This document shows, in pieces, positions 50,510-58,502 of a DNA stretch of 64,000 bases (positions within the stretch are counted from its first letter, which is position 1; every line of letters starts with the position of its first letter). Location: positions 248,001-312,000 of the forward strand of contig DDXA01000003.1 in NCBI GenBank assembly GCA_002347725.1. The letters are read 5' to 3'. A program made the translations under genes and the position numbers. The stretch is from Actinobacteria bacterium UBA2272 (GTDB taxonomy: Bacteria > Actinomycetota > Coriobacteriia > Anaerosomatales > Anaerosomataceae). The notes under the pieces were generated by a model. The model saw only the letters and a list, made by a program, of their open reading frames with translations, did no database searches and had not been told where the DNA came from.

Positions 50510-52471
50510 ATGGCACGGAAGGACGCTTCCACGTATCCGTTCAGCGCCGTGGTTGGTCAGGACGCGCTCAAGACCGCGCTGCTGATCAATGCGGTCGATC
50601 CCCGGGTCGGCGGCGTGCTCATCAGGGGCGAGAAGGGGACCGCGAAGTCAACAGCGGTCCGGGGACTTGCCTGGGTCCTCCCGGAGATCCTCGTCGTGGA
50701 CGGCTGCCGTTTCTCGTGCGACCCGGCGGACACGGCCGCCCTGTGTCCCGAGTGCGCCGAGCGGCGCGGCGACGGCGCCCTCCCGCGTGAGCGTCGCCGT
50801 CCCAGGATCGTCGATCTGCCCATCTCGGCGACCGAGGACAGGGTCGTCGGCACCATCGACCTCGAGGCTGCACTCAAACACGGCGAGCGCCGCTTCGATG
50901 CGGGCCTGCTCGCCGATGCCAACAGGGGGCTGCTCTACGTCGACGAGGTCAATCTGCTCGACGACCATCTCGTCGACACGCTGCTCGACGCCGCCGCCAG
51001 CGGCACGAACATCGTCGAGCGCGAGGGTGTGTGTTTCGAGCACGCCGCCCGTTTCGTGCTCGTCGGAACGATGAATCCCGAGGAAGGCGACGTCCGTCCC
51101 CAGCTCCTCGATCGCTTCGGTCTGTGCGTTGATGTCGAAGGGATCGCGGACCCGACGGCGCGAGTCGAGGTCCTCAAGCGGCGTCGAACGTTCGAGGACG
51201 ATCCAGCCGGCTTCGAGCGCGCCTGGCACTCCGAGCAAGACTCCCTCCGCGAACGCCTGGCCCACGCCATCCGCGTTCTCCCAGACGTGGAACTGGACGA
51301 TGACCTGCTGTTCCTGATCGCTTCGGTCTGCTCTTCGATGGGTGTGGACGGTCACCGCGCCGATCTCGTCATGGGCCGGGCGGCCGCAGCATTCGCCGTA
51401 CTCTCGGGCAGGCGTGAAGTGACGGCTGCCGACATCCGCGCCATCGCCCCGATGGTGCTCGCGCATCGTATGCGCAAGACACCCTTCACGGACCAGTCCT
51501 TCGATGCGGAGCGACTCGAACGCGCCATCACTGCCGGAGGCCCGTCCGAGACGGAGGGTCGCGAGGAGTCACCGCCCCGTCCCGAGCCGGGTGACGGTTA
51601 CGCGGCCCGTGCCGAGGTCAGCGCCGAGCCGGTGTCCGCCGACCCTGCCTCGGCCACCGATGTTGCAGCTGAGCTTGTGGCCGGCATGGACCGCATGCGT
51701 CGCTCCCGGGCAGGACGGCGTCAGGAGACCACCACCGACGATCGCACCGGCCGGTATGTCACCTCCGAGCCTGCGCGCGCCGGGGCGCCGGTCGACCTCG
51801 CGCTGGACGCGACGATCCGTGCGGCTGCGCCGATGCAACGCTCCCGCTCGGGTGACCTCGCCATCAACATCGAACCCGCCGATATCCGGACCAAGGTCCG
51901 CAAGCGTCGGGTCGGCGCCTCGATCGTCTTCTGTGTGGATGCGAGCGGTTCGATGGGGGCGGCAAACCGCATGGAAGCCGCCAAAGCGGCCGTCTTCGAG
52001 CTGCTGGTCGACGCGTACCAGCGGCGAGACCGCGTCGGACTTGTCGCGTTTCGCGGCGAGGCTGCCGAGGTCGTGCTCCAGCCGACCGCGAGTGTCGAGC
52101 TCGCGCAGCTCAAGCTCCGGACGCTTCCCACGGGGGGCGCCACGCCGGTGGCGCACGGCATCTTGAAGTCGCTCGAGGTCCTTGCCGCCGAGGCCCGGCG
52201 TGACGACAGCATCGTTCCCTGGCTCGTACTGCTCACCGACGGCAAGGCGAACGTCGGGATCGGCGACGGCCTCGGTAGCGAGGATGCGCGCACCGCTGCC
52301 GCCCGACTCAAGGACGCGGCCATCCACACACTCGTGATCGACACGTCAGGACTCGGAAGCGGCGCGAGCGCCCGTGAACTCGCACGCGCCGCTGGCGGTG
52401 AGTACGTGCGGATCGGCTCTCCATCGGCCAGCGCGCTCGTCGGCGCCGTACGCGAGAGGCTCTCCGCCTGA
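50510..52471 (+). CDS. magnesium/cobalt chelatase-type AAA+ and VWA protein (ChlI-ChlD fusion)
   Basis: The 653-residue protein joins a ChlI/BchI-like AAA+ domain to a VWA domain. The AAA+ part (about 1-340) has PFSAVVGQDALKTALLINAV and Walker A GEKGTAKST (40-48). It also has Walker B LLYVDEVNLLDDHLVD near 143 and VGTMNPEEGDVRPQLLDRFG. Four cysteines (66, 70, 79, 82) form an insert likely to bind metal. An acidic linker follows. The VWA domain (about 465-650) has the MIDAS motif VDASGSMG. Such fusions partner a CobN/ChlH-like subunit. With B12 genes in the window, cobalt insertion is more plausible than chlorophyll synthesis. No large chelatase subunit is nearby. Confidence 0.88.
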   Translation: MARKDASTYPFSAVVGQDALKTALLINAVDPRVGGVLIRGEKGTAKSTAVRGLAWVLPEILVVDGCRFSCDPADTAALCPECAERRGDGALPRERRRPRIVDLPISATEDRVVGTIDLEAALKHGERRFDAGLLADANRGLLYVDEVNLLDDHLVDTLLDAAASGTNIVEREGVCFEHAARFVLVGTMNPEEGDVRPQLLDRFGLCVDVEGIADPTARVEVLKRRRTFEDDPAGFERAWHSEQDSLRERLAHAIRVLPDVELDDDLLFLIASVCSSMGVDGHRADLVMGRAAAAFAVLSGRREVTAADIRAIAPMVLAHRMRKTPFTDQSFDAERLERAITAGGPSETEGREESPPRPEPGDGYAARAEVSAEPVSADPASATDVAAELVAGMDRMRRSRAGRRQETTTDDRTGRYVTSEPARAGAPVDLALDATIRAAAPMQRSRSGDLAINIEPADIRTKVRKRRVGASIVFCVDASGSMGAANRMEAAKAAVFELLVDAYQRRDRVGLVAFRGEAAEVVLQPTASVELAQLKLRTLPTGGATPVAHGILKSLEVLAAEARRDDSIVPWLVLLTDGKANVGIGDGLGSEDARTAAARLKDAAIHTLVIDTSGLGSGASARELARAAGGEYVRIGSPSASALVGAVRERLSA

Positions 52472-52490
52472 GCGTTCGCTGCGAGGTAGT

Positions 52491-52838
52491 GGGAGCGGGC
52501 CTGTAAGCCGGATTCTGTCGTGGACGACCATCTATCTGGGACCGACGTCGCCGTCGGCCTCACGCGGGCTAACCCGAGCGTCGGCCGGGCCGGCCTTGAT
52601 CGCTCCTATTCGCCCTTGCTCCAGGTGGGGTTTGCCAAGCCGCCACGTTGCCGTGACGCTGGTGCGCTCTTACCGCACCGTTTCAGCTTTTCCGGACCTG
52701 TAGGTCCGGAGTCTTCTTTTCTGTGGCACTTTCCGTCGGCTCGCGCCGCCCTGCCGTTAGCAGGCACCCTGCCCTGTGGAGTCCGGACTTTCCTCACGGG
52801 TCTGACAAGAGACCCGCGCGGCCGCCCGGCCCGCTCCC
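52491..52838 (-). ncRNA. rnpB: RNase P RNA, bacterial type A
   Basis: Read on the minus strand, the 348-base RNA begins GGGAGCGGGCCGGGCGGCCG and contains the universal GAGGAAAGTCCGGACTCC. GCAGGGTGCCTGCTAACGGC, the GGAAAGTGCCACAGAAA segment, and AACCCCACCTGGAGCAAG also match. It closes with ACAGAATCCGGCTTACAGG and CCCGCTCCC, pairing with the 5' end. It is the catalytic RNA that matures tRNA 5' ends. It lies downstream of, and in the same direction as, glnS and the two tRNA genes but has its own promoter. Confidence 0.97.
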
Positions 52839-52844
52839 GGAATC

Positions 52845-52853
52845 ATTCTAGCA
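52845..52853 (-). promoter_or_regulatory. extended -10 promoter of rnpB
   Basis: On the minus strand TGCTAGAAT places a TAGAAT hexamer at 52850-52845, with the first base of rnpB (52838) seven bases downstream. No clear -35 box is seen. Confidence 0.6.
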
Positions 52854-52924
52854 GGTGGCGCGCCATGTACGGCATCGGACCTGTAGCCTCACGGCGGGCC
52901 GGGCGCAACTGACACGCGACAGAG

Positions 52925-54625
52925 TCAGACGCTGCCGGGTGCCGCGTGTGCCTGGAGCCTCGCCCACGTGTCCTTGAGCGTCAGCGTGCGGTTGAACACG
53001 AGCGCACCGGGCGCCGAGTCGGGATCTGGGCAGAAGTACCCGAGCCGCTCGAACTGCACCGTGCGGCCAACCGGTACATCGCTGAGAGACTGCTCGATGA
53101 AGCACCCCCGCCGCACCGTCTCCGAATCGGGATTGAGGTCGCCGAACAGGTCGCGACCTTCGGCCCCGGGGAAGGGGGGGCTGAACAGGTGGTCGTACAG
53201 GCGAACCTCGGCGGGAACGGCGTGGGCGGCGGACACCCAGTGGAGGGTCGCTTTCGGGCGACGCCCGTCGGGGGATGCCCCTCCGCGCGTGTCGGGGTCG
53301 TAGGTGCACCTGAGCTCGACGATCCTGCCGGCGTCGTCCTTGATGACGTCCGTGCAGGTGACGAAGTACGCGGAGCGCAACCTGACCTCGCGACCCGGCG
53401 CGAGCCGAAAGAACTTCTTCGGGGGGTCTTCCATGAAGTCGTCTCGCTCGATCCACAACTCGCGGGAGAACGGGACCTGGCGGCTACCGGCCGAGGGGTC
53501 CTCGGGGTTGTTGGCTACGTCCACCTGCTCGACCTGTCCCTCGGGATAGTTCTCGAGGACGACCTTCACGGGGTCGAGAACCGCGAAGCGGCGAAGGGCC
53601 TGCGCGTTCAACACGTCGCGTGCCGCATGTTCGAGCATCTCGATCTCGACCACGCTATCAGCCCTGGCCACGCCGATCATGTCGGTGAAGTCGCGGATCC
53701 CCTCGGCGGGGAAGCCACGGCGGCGCAGACCGGACAGGGTGGGCATGCGCGGGTCGTCCCAACCGCGAACGTGCCCCTCGTTGACGAGGGTGAGCAGCAC
53801 GCGCTTGGACAGGACGGTGTGGGTCAGGTTGAGGCGGGCGAACTCGTACTGCCGCGGGCGCGAGGGCACCGGCAGGTTCTCGATCAGCCAGTCGTAGAGC
53901 GGCCGGTGATCCTGGAACTCGAGCGTGCAGATCGAGTGGGTGATCCCCTCGATGGCGTCCGACTGCCCATGGGCGAAGTCGTAGGTCGGGTAGATGCACC
54001 AAGCATCTCCCGTGCGCGGGTGCTCGGCGTGCAGGATCCGGTACAGGACCGGGTCGCGCAGGTTGATATTGGGTGAAGCCATGTCGATCTTCGCACGGAG
54101 GACGCGCGACCCGTTCGGGAACTCGCCGGCTCGCATACGCGCGAACATGTCGAGGTTCTCCTCGACCGAACGCTCGCGCCAGGGGCTGTCGCTGCCGGGA
54201 CGGGTGAGCGTCCCGCGATGCTCGCGGATCGCCTCGGCGGACAGATCGTCCACGTACGCCTTGCCGGCCTCGATGAGATCCACGGCCCACTCGTGGAGCT
54301 GCTCGAAGTAGTCCGACGCGAAGTACAAGTGCGCTCCCCAGTCGAACCCGAGCCAACGCACGTCGGTCTCGATCGAGTCGATGTACTCCTGCTCCTCCTT
54401 CATCGGGTTGGTGTCATCGAAGCGCAGATGACACCTGCCGCCGAACTCACGCGCGACGCCGAAGTTCAGGCAGATCGACTTGGCGTGACCGATGTGGAGG
54501 TAGCCGTTGGGCTCAGGGGGGAAGCGCGTGACCACGGCCTCGTGCCGTCCGTCCCTGAGGTCGGCGGCGACGATCTCGCGGATGAAGTCGGTGCGCTCGG
54601 GCGGAGATGACATCTGTGTGTCCAT
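52925..54625 (-). CDS. glnS: glutaminyl-tRNA synthetase
   Basis: The 566-residue class Ib synthetase charges tRNA-Gln directly. The HIGH motif is PPEPNGYLHIGHAKSICLN near 37-55. It has the GlnS-specific Arg-Phe-Asp-Asp-Thr-Asn motif LRFDDTNPMKEEQEY near 68-82. The KMSKS equivalent is HTVLSKRVLL near 265. Two C-terminal anticodon-binding barrels follow. The ATG at 54625 has no Shine-Dalgarno and lies eight bases after a TATCCT -10-like box (54639-54634), so the mRNA may be leaderless. Most actinobacteria lack GlnS. Its presence beside tRNA-Gln is notable. Confidence 0.95.
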   Translation of the reverse strand: MDTQMSSPPERTDFIREIVAADLRDGRHEAVVTRFPPEPNGYLHIGHAKSICLNFGVAREFGGRCHLRFDDTNPMKEEQEYIDSIETDVRWLGFDWGAHLYFASDYFEQLHEWAVDLIEAGKAYVDDLSAEAIREHRGTLTRPGSDSPWRERSVEENLDMFARMRAGEFPNGSRVLRAKIDMASPNINLRDPVLYRILHAEHPRTGDAWCIYPTYDFAHGQSDAIEGITHSICTLEFQDHRPLYDWLIENLPVPSRPRQYEFARLNLTHTVLSKRVLLTLVNEGHVRGWDDPRMPTLSGLRRRGFPAEGIRDFTDMIGVARADSVVEIEMLEHAARDVLNAQALRRFAVLDPVKVVLENYPEGQVEQVDVANNPEDPSAGSRQVPFSRELWIERDDFMEDPPKKFFRLAPGREVRLRSAYFVTCTDVIKDDAGRIVELRCTYDPDTRGGASPDGRRPKATLHWVSAAHAVPAEVRLYDHLFSPPFPGAEGRDLFGDLNPDSETVRRGCFIEQSLSDVPVGRTVQFERLGYFCPDPDSAPGALVFNRTLTLKDTWARLQAHAAPGSV

Positions 54626-54649
54626 GGTGGCCGAGGATAGCACAAACTG

Positions 54650-54683
54650 AAGACCCCCCTCAGCGTCTGCCGAGGGGGGTCTT
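54650..54683 (-). terminator. terminator of the tRNA-Gln/tRNA-Glu transcript
   Basis: AAGACCCCCCTC and GAGGGGGGTCTT form a perfect 12-bp stem with a 10-base loop, eight bases after the CCA end of tRNA-Glu on the minus strand. A short CAGTTTG tract follows. It separates the tRNAs from glnS. Confidence 0.75.
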
Positions 54684-54690
54684 GGACTCT

Positions 54691-54766
54691 TGGTAGCCCG
54701 TACGGGATTCGAACCCGTGATCTCCGCCTTGAGAGGGCGGTGTCCTAACCGCTAGACGAACGGGCC
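54691..54766 (-). tRNA. tRNA-Glu (anticodon CUC)
   Basis: The 76-base gene reads, on the minus strand, GGCCCGTTCGTCTAGCGG at its 5' end and GGTTCGAATCCC in the T arm. The anticodon stem CCGCC/GGCGG encloses the loop CTCTCAA, giving anticodon CTC. The 3' CCA is encoded. It decodes GAG, the preferred Glu codon here. Confidence 0.96.
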
Positions 54767-54770
54767 ATGC

Positions 54771-54846
54771 TGGCTGGGGTGCTAGGGCTCGAACCTAGAC
54801 TCTCCGGAACCAGAATCCGGCGTGTTGCCAGTTACACCACACCCCA
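54771..54846 (-). tRNA. tRNA-Gln (anticodon CUG)
   Basis: The 76-base gene has acceptor TGGGGTG/CACCCCA with discriminator G and encoded CCA. The anticodon stem CCGGA/TCCGG holds the loop TTCTGGT, giving anticodon CTG for CAG. The weak first pair (T-A) is a known GlnS identity feature. It lies four bases upstream of tRNA-Glu on the same transcript. Confidence 0.96.
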
Positions 54847-54880
54847 GTACGCGCCATGCGCTGCCTGGGCGCGAATAGGA

Positions 54881-54909
54881 ATGCTACCTGCGGGGCTAAG
54901 GGGTGTCAA
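54881..54909 (-). promoter_or_regulatory. strong promoter of the tRNA-Gln/tRNA-Glu operon
   Basis: On the minus strand a consensus TTGACA (54909-54904) and TAGCAT (54886-54881) are 17 bases apart. The start falls near 54874, 28 bases before tRNA-Gln. Confidence 0.8.
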
Positions 54910-54918
54910 CCCGCCGCG

Positions 54919-56388
54919 CTATCCGGTAGCCCGCGCGTGGGCGGCGCGTAGCCGGGCCACGGACGCCTCGCGTCCGAGCAGGGCGACCGACTCGAACAGC
55001 GGCGGCGAAACAAGAGACCCGGTGACCGCGACACGCACGGCCTGGAACAGCACCTTCGGCTTGATGCCGAGTGACTCCGGCACGGCGCGCAATGCCGCCT
55101 CGATGCTTTCCGTCGTCCAATCGTCGAGCCCCATCAGGGCGTCTGAAGCCGCACCGAGCGCACTCACGGCTGCCTCATCCGCAAACGCCTTGGCAGCCGC
55201 CGACTCCAAGACGGTCACCCCGTCTGCGAACAGGAAGCCGACAGCCGGCGCGATCTCGGTCATCCTCTTCACGCGCTCGGACACGAGCGGCGCCAGCTCG
55301 AGGTACCACGCCTCCCTGGACTGGAAGTCATCGGTGGTGGCGAGGCCTGCCTCGGCCAGCCACGGCATCATCCGCTCGGCAAGTTGGCGCGGGGTCATCT
55401 CGCGGATGTAGACACCGTTCATCCACTCGAGTTTCTCAAGGTCGAAGATCGCCGGTGTCTTCGAGATGCGCTCCATAGAGAAGTTCTCTGTGAGCGTGCG
55501 AGCCGAGACGATCGTGGTCTCACCATCGAGTGACCATCCAAGCAGCGCGAGGTAGTTCAGTAGCGCCTCGGGCAGGATGCCCCCGTCACGGTACGCCTCG
55601 ACCGACGTTGCGCCATGGCGCTTGGAGAGCTTCTTGCCGTCGGCACCCCAGATCATGGAGAGGTGGGCGAAGCGGGGCACCTCGGCACCGAGCGCCTCGA
55701 ACACGACGATCTGGCGGGGTGTGTTGGACAGGTGGTCGTCGCCCCGGATAACGTGCGTGATCTCCATCTTCCAGTCGTCCACCACCGTCGCGAAGTTGTA
55801 GGTGGGGGAGCCATCGGTGCGGGCGAGCACGAAGTCGTCCATCGCATCGGCGGGGAAGACGATCTCGCCCCGGACAGCGTCGTCGAAGGTGATGTCGTCG
55901 CCGCCGACGGGCACCTTGATCCGCCAAACGTGCGGAGCTCCCGCGTCGATGCGGTCGGCGGCCTCACGGGCCGGGAGGGCACGGCAGGTGCGGTCGTAGC
56001 CCGAGAAGCCACCACGACTGCGGGCGGCCTCCCGCTTGGCCGCAAGTTCCTCGGCCGAGCAGAAACACGGGTACGCCTGTCCCGACGCTCGAAGGAACTC
56101 GAGAGCTTCACGGTAGAGACCTGCGCGCTCGGACTGGAAGTACGGACCGTGTGCTCCGCCGATCTCGGGACCCTCGTCCCAGTCGAGACCGAGCCAGCGC
56201 AGCGAGCGCAGGATGACGCCGGTGTTCTCCTGGGTGGAACGCTCGGCATCGGTGTCGTCGATCCGCAAGATGAACGTGCCGCCCGAGCGCCGAGCGAACG
56301 CCCAGTTGTAGATGGCGGTCCGCGCTCCGCCGATGTGCAGGCTTCCGGTAGGGCTGGGCGCGAAGCGTACGCGTACGGGACGGGTCAC
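54919..56388 (-). CDS. gltX: glutamyl-tRNA synthetase
   Basis: The 489-residue class I synthetase has the HIGH motif as FAPSPTGSLHIGGARTA near 9-25, YPCFCSAEEL near 107-116, and the KMSKS loop as GADGKKLSKRHGATSVEAY near 243-261. The Leu-rich helical C-terminus binds the anticodon. It starts at a GTG with AGAGGA upstream. With GlnS present it is expected to charge only tRNA-Glu. It lies upstream of both tRNA genes on the same strand, but they have their own promoter. Confidence 0.96.
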   Translation of the reverse strand: MTRPVRVRFAPSPTGSLHIGGARTAIYNWAFARRSGGTFILRIDDTDAERSTQENTGVILRSLRWLGLDWDEGPEIGGAHGPYFQSERAGLYREALEFLRASGQAYPCFCSAEELAAKREAARSRGGFSGYDRTCRALPAREAADRIDAGAPHVWRIKVPVGGDDITFDDAVRGEIVFPADAMDDFVLARTDGSPTYNFATVVDDWKMEITHVIRGDDHLSNTPRQIVVFEALGAEVPRFAHLSMIWGADGKKLSKRHGATSVEAYRDGGILPEALLNYLALLGWSLDGETTIVSARTLTENFSMERISKTPAIFDLEKLEWMNGVYIREMTPRQLAERMMPWLAEAGLATTDDFQSREAWYLELAPLVSERVKRMTEIAPAVGFLFADGVTVLESAAAKAFADEAAVSALGAASDALMGLDDWTTESIEAALRAVPESLGIKPKVLFQAVRVAVTGSLVSPPLFESVALLGREASVARLRAAHARATG

Positions 56389-56421
56389 GTGCGAGTCCTC
56401 TCGATCTGGGATGCTGGCGGG

Positions 56422-56838
56422 CTAGTGCGGGTCGTCAGAGCAGAGGTTACCCCGCTGCAGCAGGTACCATGTCACGCCCACCGCAAGGATCAGGATAGCG
56501 AGCGCGATCGCCTTCTCGAGCATGCCCTCGCCGCTCTCGAAGATGACGAGCTTCCGAACGACGGCGACAAGACCTGCTTCGAGCACCGTGCCGATGACGT
56601 TCTTGTGCTGCATGTATGACACCGCGATACGGATGAGCTCGATGACGATGAAGACCACGAGGACGGTGTCGATCGTCCTCGTGATGCCCTCGGGTGTCAT
56701 GAAGCCGTCGGCGCGGGTGACTTCGAGCATCTTGAGGACGATGTCGACCACGCCGAGCGCGGCGAGCACGACGAGCAGAACGGTGACCGCTCCTTCGATG
56801 TAGAGCACCACGCGGTTGAGCAGGTTCATGTACTTCAC
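56422..56838 (-). CDS. PsiE-like membrane protein
   Basis: The 138-residue protein has four membrane helices, near 12-32, 55-75, 85-100 and 110-130, and matches the PsiE (phosphate-starvation-inducible) family in length and layout. The loops with MQHKNVIGTVLEAGLVAVVRKLVIFE are the most conserved part. Function of the family is unknown. I chose GTG 56838, with GGAG six bases upstream, over the ATG three codons later. It is divergent from metK. Confidence 0.8.
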   Translation of the reverse strand: MKYMNLLNRVVLYIEGAVTVLLVVLAALGVVDIVLKMLEVTRADGFMTPEGITRTIDTVLVVFIVIELIRIAVSYMQHKNVIGTVLEAGLVAVVRKLVIFESGEGMLEKAIALAILILAVGVTWYLLQRGNLCSDDPH

Positions 56839-56892
56839 AGAGGACTCCAGGGTGTCGGTGGACCCGTCCACTATAGCGGCTCGGCGGCTCGC

Positions 56893-56921
56893 TTGGCAGT
56901 CGGCACGGTGCGTGCTATCGT
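56893..56921 (+). promoter_or_regulatory. promoter of the SAM-riboswitch/metK transcript
   Basis: TTGGCA (56893-56898) and TATCGT (56916-56921) are 17 bases apart, with TGC before the -10 hexamer. The riboswitch begins about 10 bases after the -10 box. Confidence 0.7.
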
Positions 56922-56930
56922 CACAGACGT

Positions 56931-57058
56931 TCTCATCACGAGGCAGCGCGAGAGCGCTGCAGAGGGTCGAGGGACCGCACCCGACGACACCCCGGCAACC
57001 GGCGCGAACACGGCGTACGGTGCCACATTGCGGCAGACGGCGACGTCTGAAAGATGAG
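56931..57058 (+). promoter_or_regulatory. SAM-I riboswitch (S box)
   Basis: The closing stem P1 is TCTCATC (56931-56937) with GATGAG (57053-57058). Between them lie the kink-turn and P2 with CAGAGGGTCGAGGGACCG and the GACACCCCGGCAACC segment with GGCAACC. GGTGCCA follows, then a final P4-like CAGACGGCGACGTCTG hairpin before AAAGATGAG. These match the S-box consensus in order. It senses S-adenosylmethionine, the product of metK, giving feedback control. Confidence 0.92.
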
Positions 57059-57095
57059 GGAAGAGCGCGGCACGCGCGCGTGCCACCGTCTGTAT

Positions 57096-57127
57096 CCCTT
57101 GTCTGCCCGGACAGGGGATGTTTCTTT
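57096..57127 (+). terminator. riboswitch-controlled intrinsic terminator
   Basis: CCCTTGTC (57096-57103) pairs with GACAGGGG (57110-57117) with one G-T wobble, followed by ATGTTTCTTT. It lies 38 bases after the SAM aptamer and 60 before metK. A perfect GGCACGCG/CGCGTGCC palindrome at 57069-57084 lies between and may be part of the switch. Confidence 0.7.
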
Positions 57128-57187
57128 GTCCGGCACGACCAGTGGAGCGCCCGCGGTCGCGTGGGCACGGAGCCAGAAGGAGGCTCG

Positions 57188-58435
57188 ATGTCGGAGAGAG
57201 AGTACCTGTTCACCTCGGAGTCGGTCACGGAAGGCCACCCCGACAAGATGTGCGACCAGATCTCGGATGCGGTTCTCGACGCGATAATCGCGCGGGAGGC
57301 CGAGCTTGCGGCGGAAGGCTACGTGACCGACAAGGGCTCGGCTGCGTCAGCGGACTACGTACGCGTTGCGTGCGAGACACTCGTCACCACCGGCCTCATC
57401 GTGGTGGCCGGAGAGGTTCGGACTCACGCGTACGTGGACATCCCCGCGATCGTACGCGAGACGGTCTGCGATATCGGCTACACGCGCGCCAAGTACGGGT
57501 TCGACTACGAGACCTGCGGCGTGCTCACGGCGATCGACGAGCAGAGCACCGACATCGCCATGGGCGTGGACGAGGCCTACGAGGTCAAGCACGGCGACTC
57601 GGACCCTCTCGATCTCATCGGCGCCGGCGACCAAGGCATGATGTTCGGTTACGCGTGCAACGAGACGTCGCAACTCATGCCGATGCCGATCTACCTCGCG
57701 CATCGCCTCGCCGAGCGCCTCACGGCCGTCCGCAAGGCGGGCGTCTTGGACTACCTCCGCCCCGACGGCAAGACGCAGGTGACGGTGCGCTATGCCGATG
57801 GGAAGCCGGTGGCGGTGGACACGATCCTCATCTCGTCGCAGCACGCCGACGGTGTCGAGATCGACGCGCTCATGAAGCCCGACTTCATCGAGCACATCAT
57901 CGAACCGGTGCTCTCGCTCGAGGACATCGAGTGGGAAGGAGCGAAGGTCTACGTCAACCCGACCGGGCGGTTCGTCATCGGCGGCCCCATGGGAGACACC
58001 GGCCTGACCGGCCGGAAGATCATCGTCGATACGTACGGAGGGATGGGCCGTCACGGCGGCGGTGCGTTCTCGGGCAAAGACTGCACCAAGGTCGACCGCT
58101 CGGCCGCGTACGCGGCGCGATGGGTCGCCAAGAACGTCGTGGCTGCCGGCCTTGCCGCGCGCTGTGAGATCGAGCTTGCGTACGCGATCGGCGTGGCGCA
58201 CCCGCTCTCCATCCTCGTCGAGACCTTCGGCACCGAGACCGTCCCACGCGAGAAGATCGAAGCCGCCATCCGCGAGGTCTTCGACCTCCGGCCCGGCGCG
58301 ATCATCCGCGATCTCGATCTGCGCCGCCCGATCTACCGCAAGACCGCGGCATACGGTCACTTCGGTCGCGACGACCGCGACTTCACCTGGGAGCGGCTCG
58401 ACAAGATCGACGCGCTCAAGGCTGCCATCGGCTAG
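57188..58435 (+). CDS. metK: S-adenosylmethionine synthetase
   Basis: The 415-residue enzyme makes SAM from methionine and ATP. FTSESVTEGHPDKMCDQISDA near 8-28, GEVRTHAYVD, the active-site loop GAGDQGMMFGYACNET near 136-151, and the signature GGGAFSGKDCTKVDRSAAY near 289-307 are intact. It starts at an ATG after AAGGAGG. The SAM-I riboswitch and terminator upstream control it. It is somewhat longer than the E. coli enzyme (384). Confidence 0.97.
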   Translation: MSEREYLFTSESVTEGHPDKMCDQISDAVLDAIIAREAELAAEGYVTDKGSAASADYVRVACETLVTTGLIVVAGEVRTHAYVDIPAIVRETVCDIGYTRAKYGFDYETCGVLTAIDEQSTDIAMGVDEAYEVKHGDSDPLDLIGAGDQGMMFGYACNETSQLMPMPIYLAHRLAERLTAVRKAGVLDYLRPDGKTQVTVRYADGKPVAVDTILISSQHADGVEIDALMKPDFIEHIIEPVLSLEDIEWEGAKVYVNPTGRFVIGGPMGDTGLTGRKIIVDTYGGMGRHGGGAFSGKDCTKVDRSAAYAARWVAKNVVAAGLAARCEIELAYAIGVAHPLSILVETFGTETVPREKIEAAIREVFDLRPGAIIRDLDLRRPIYRKTAAYGHFGRDDRDFTWERLDKIDALKAAIG

Positions 58436-58455
58436 CCCCGCTGCTCGCACCCCTT

Positions 58456-58489
58456 CAGAAGGCCGCCGACCGATGTCGGTGGCCTTCTG
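58456..58489 (+). terminator. terminator after metK
   Basis: CAGAAGGCCGCCGAC and GTCGGTGGCCTTCTG form a 15-bp stem (one G-T wobble) with a four-base loop, 20 bases after metK. The only following T-rich bases are TATGCT, which also serve as a possible -10 box for priA. Confidence 0.7.
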
Positions 58490-58502
58490 TATGCTGTGCA
58501 CC

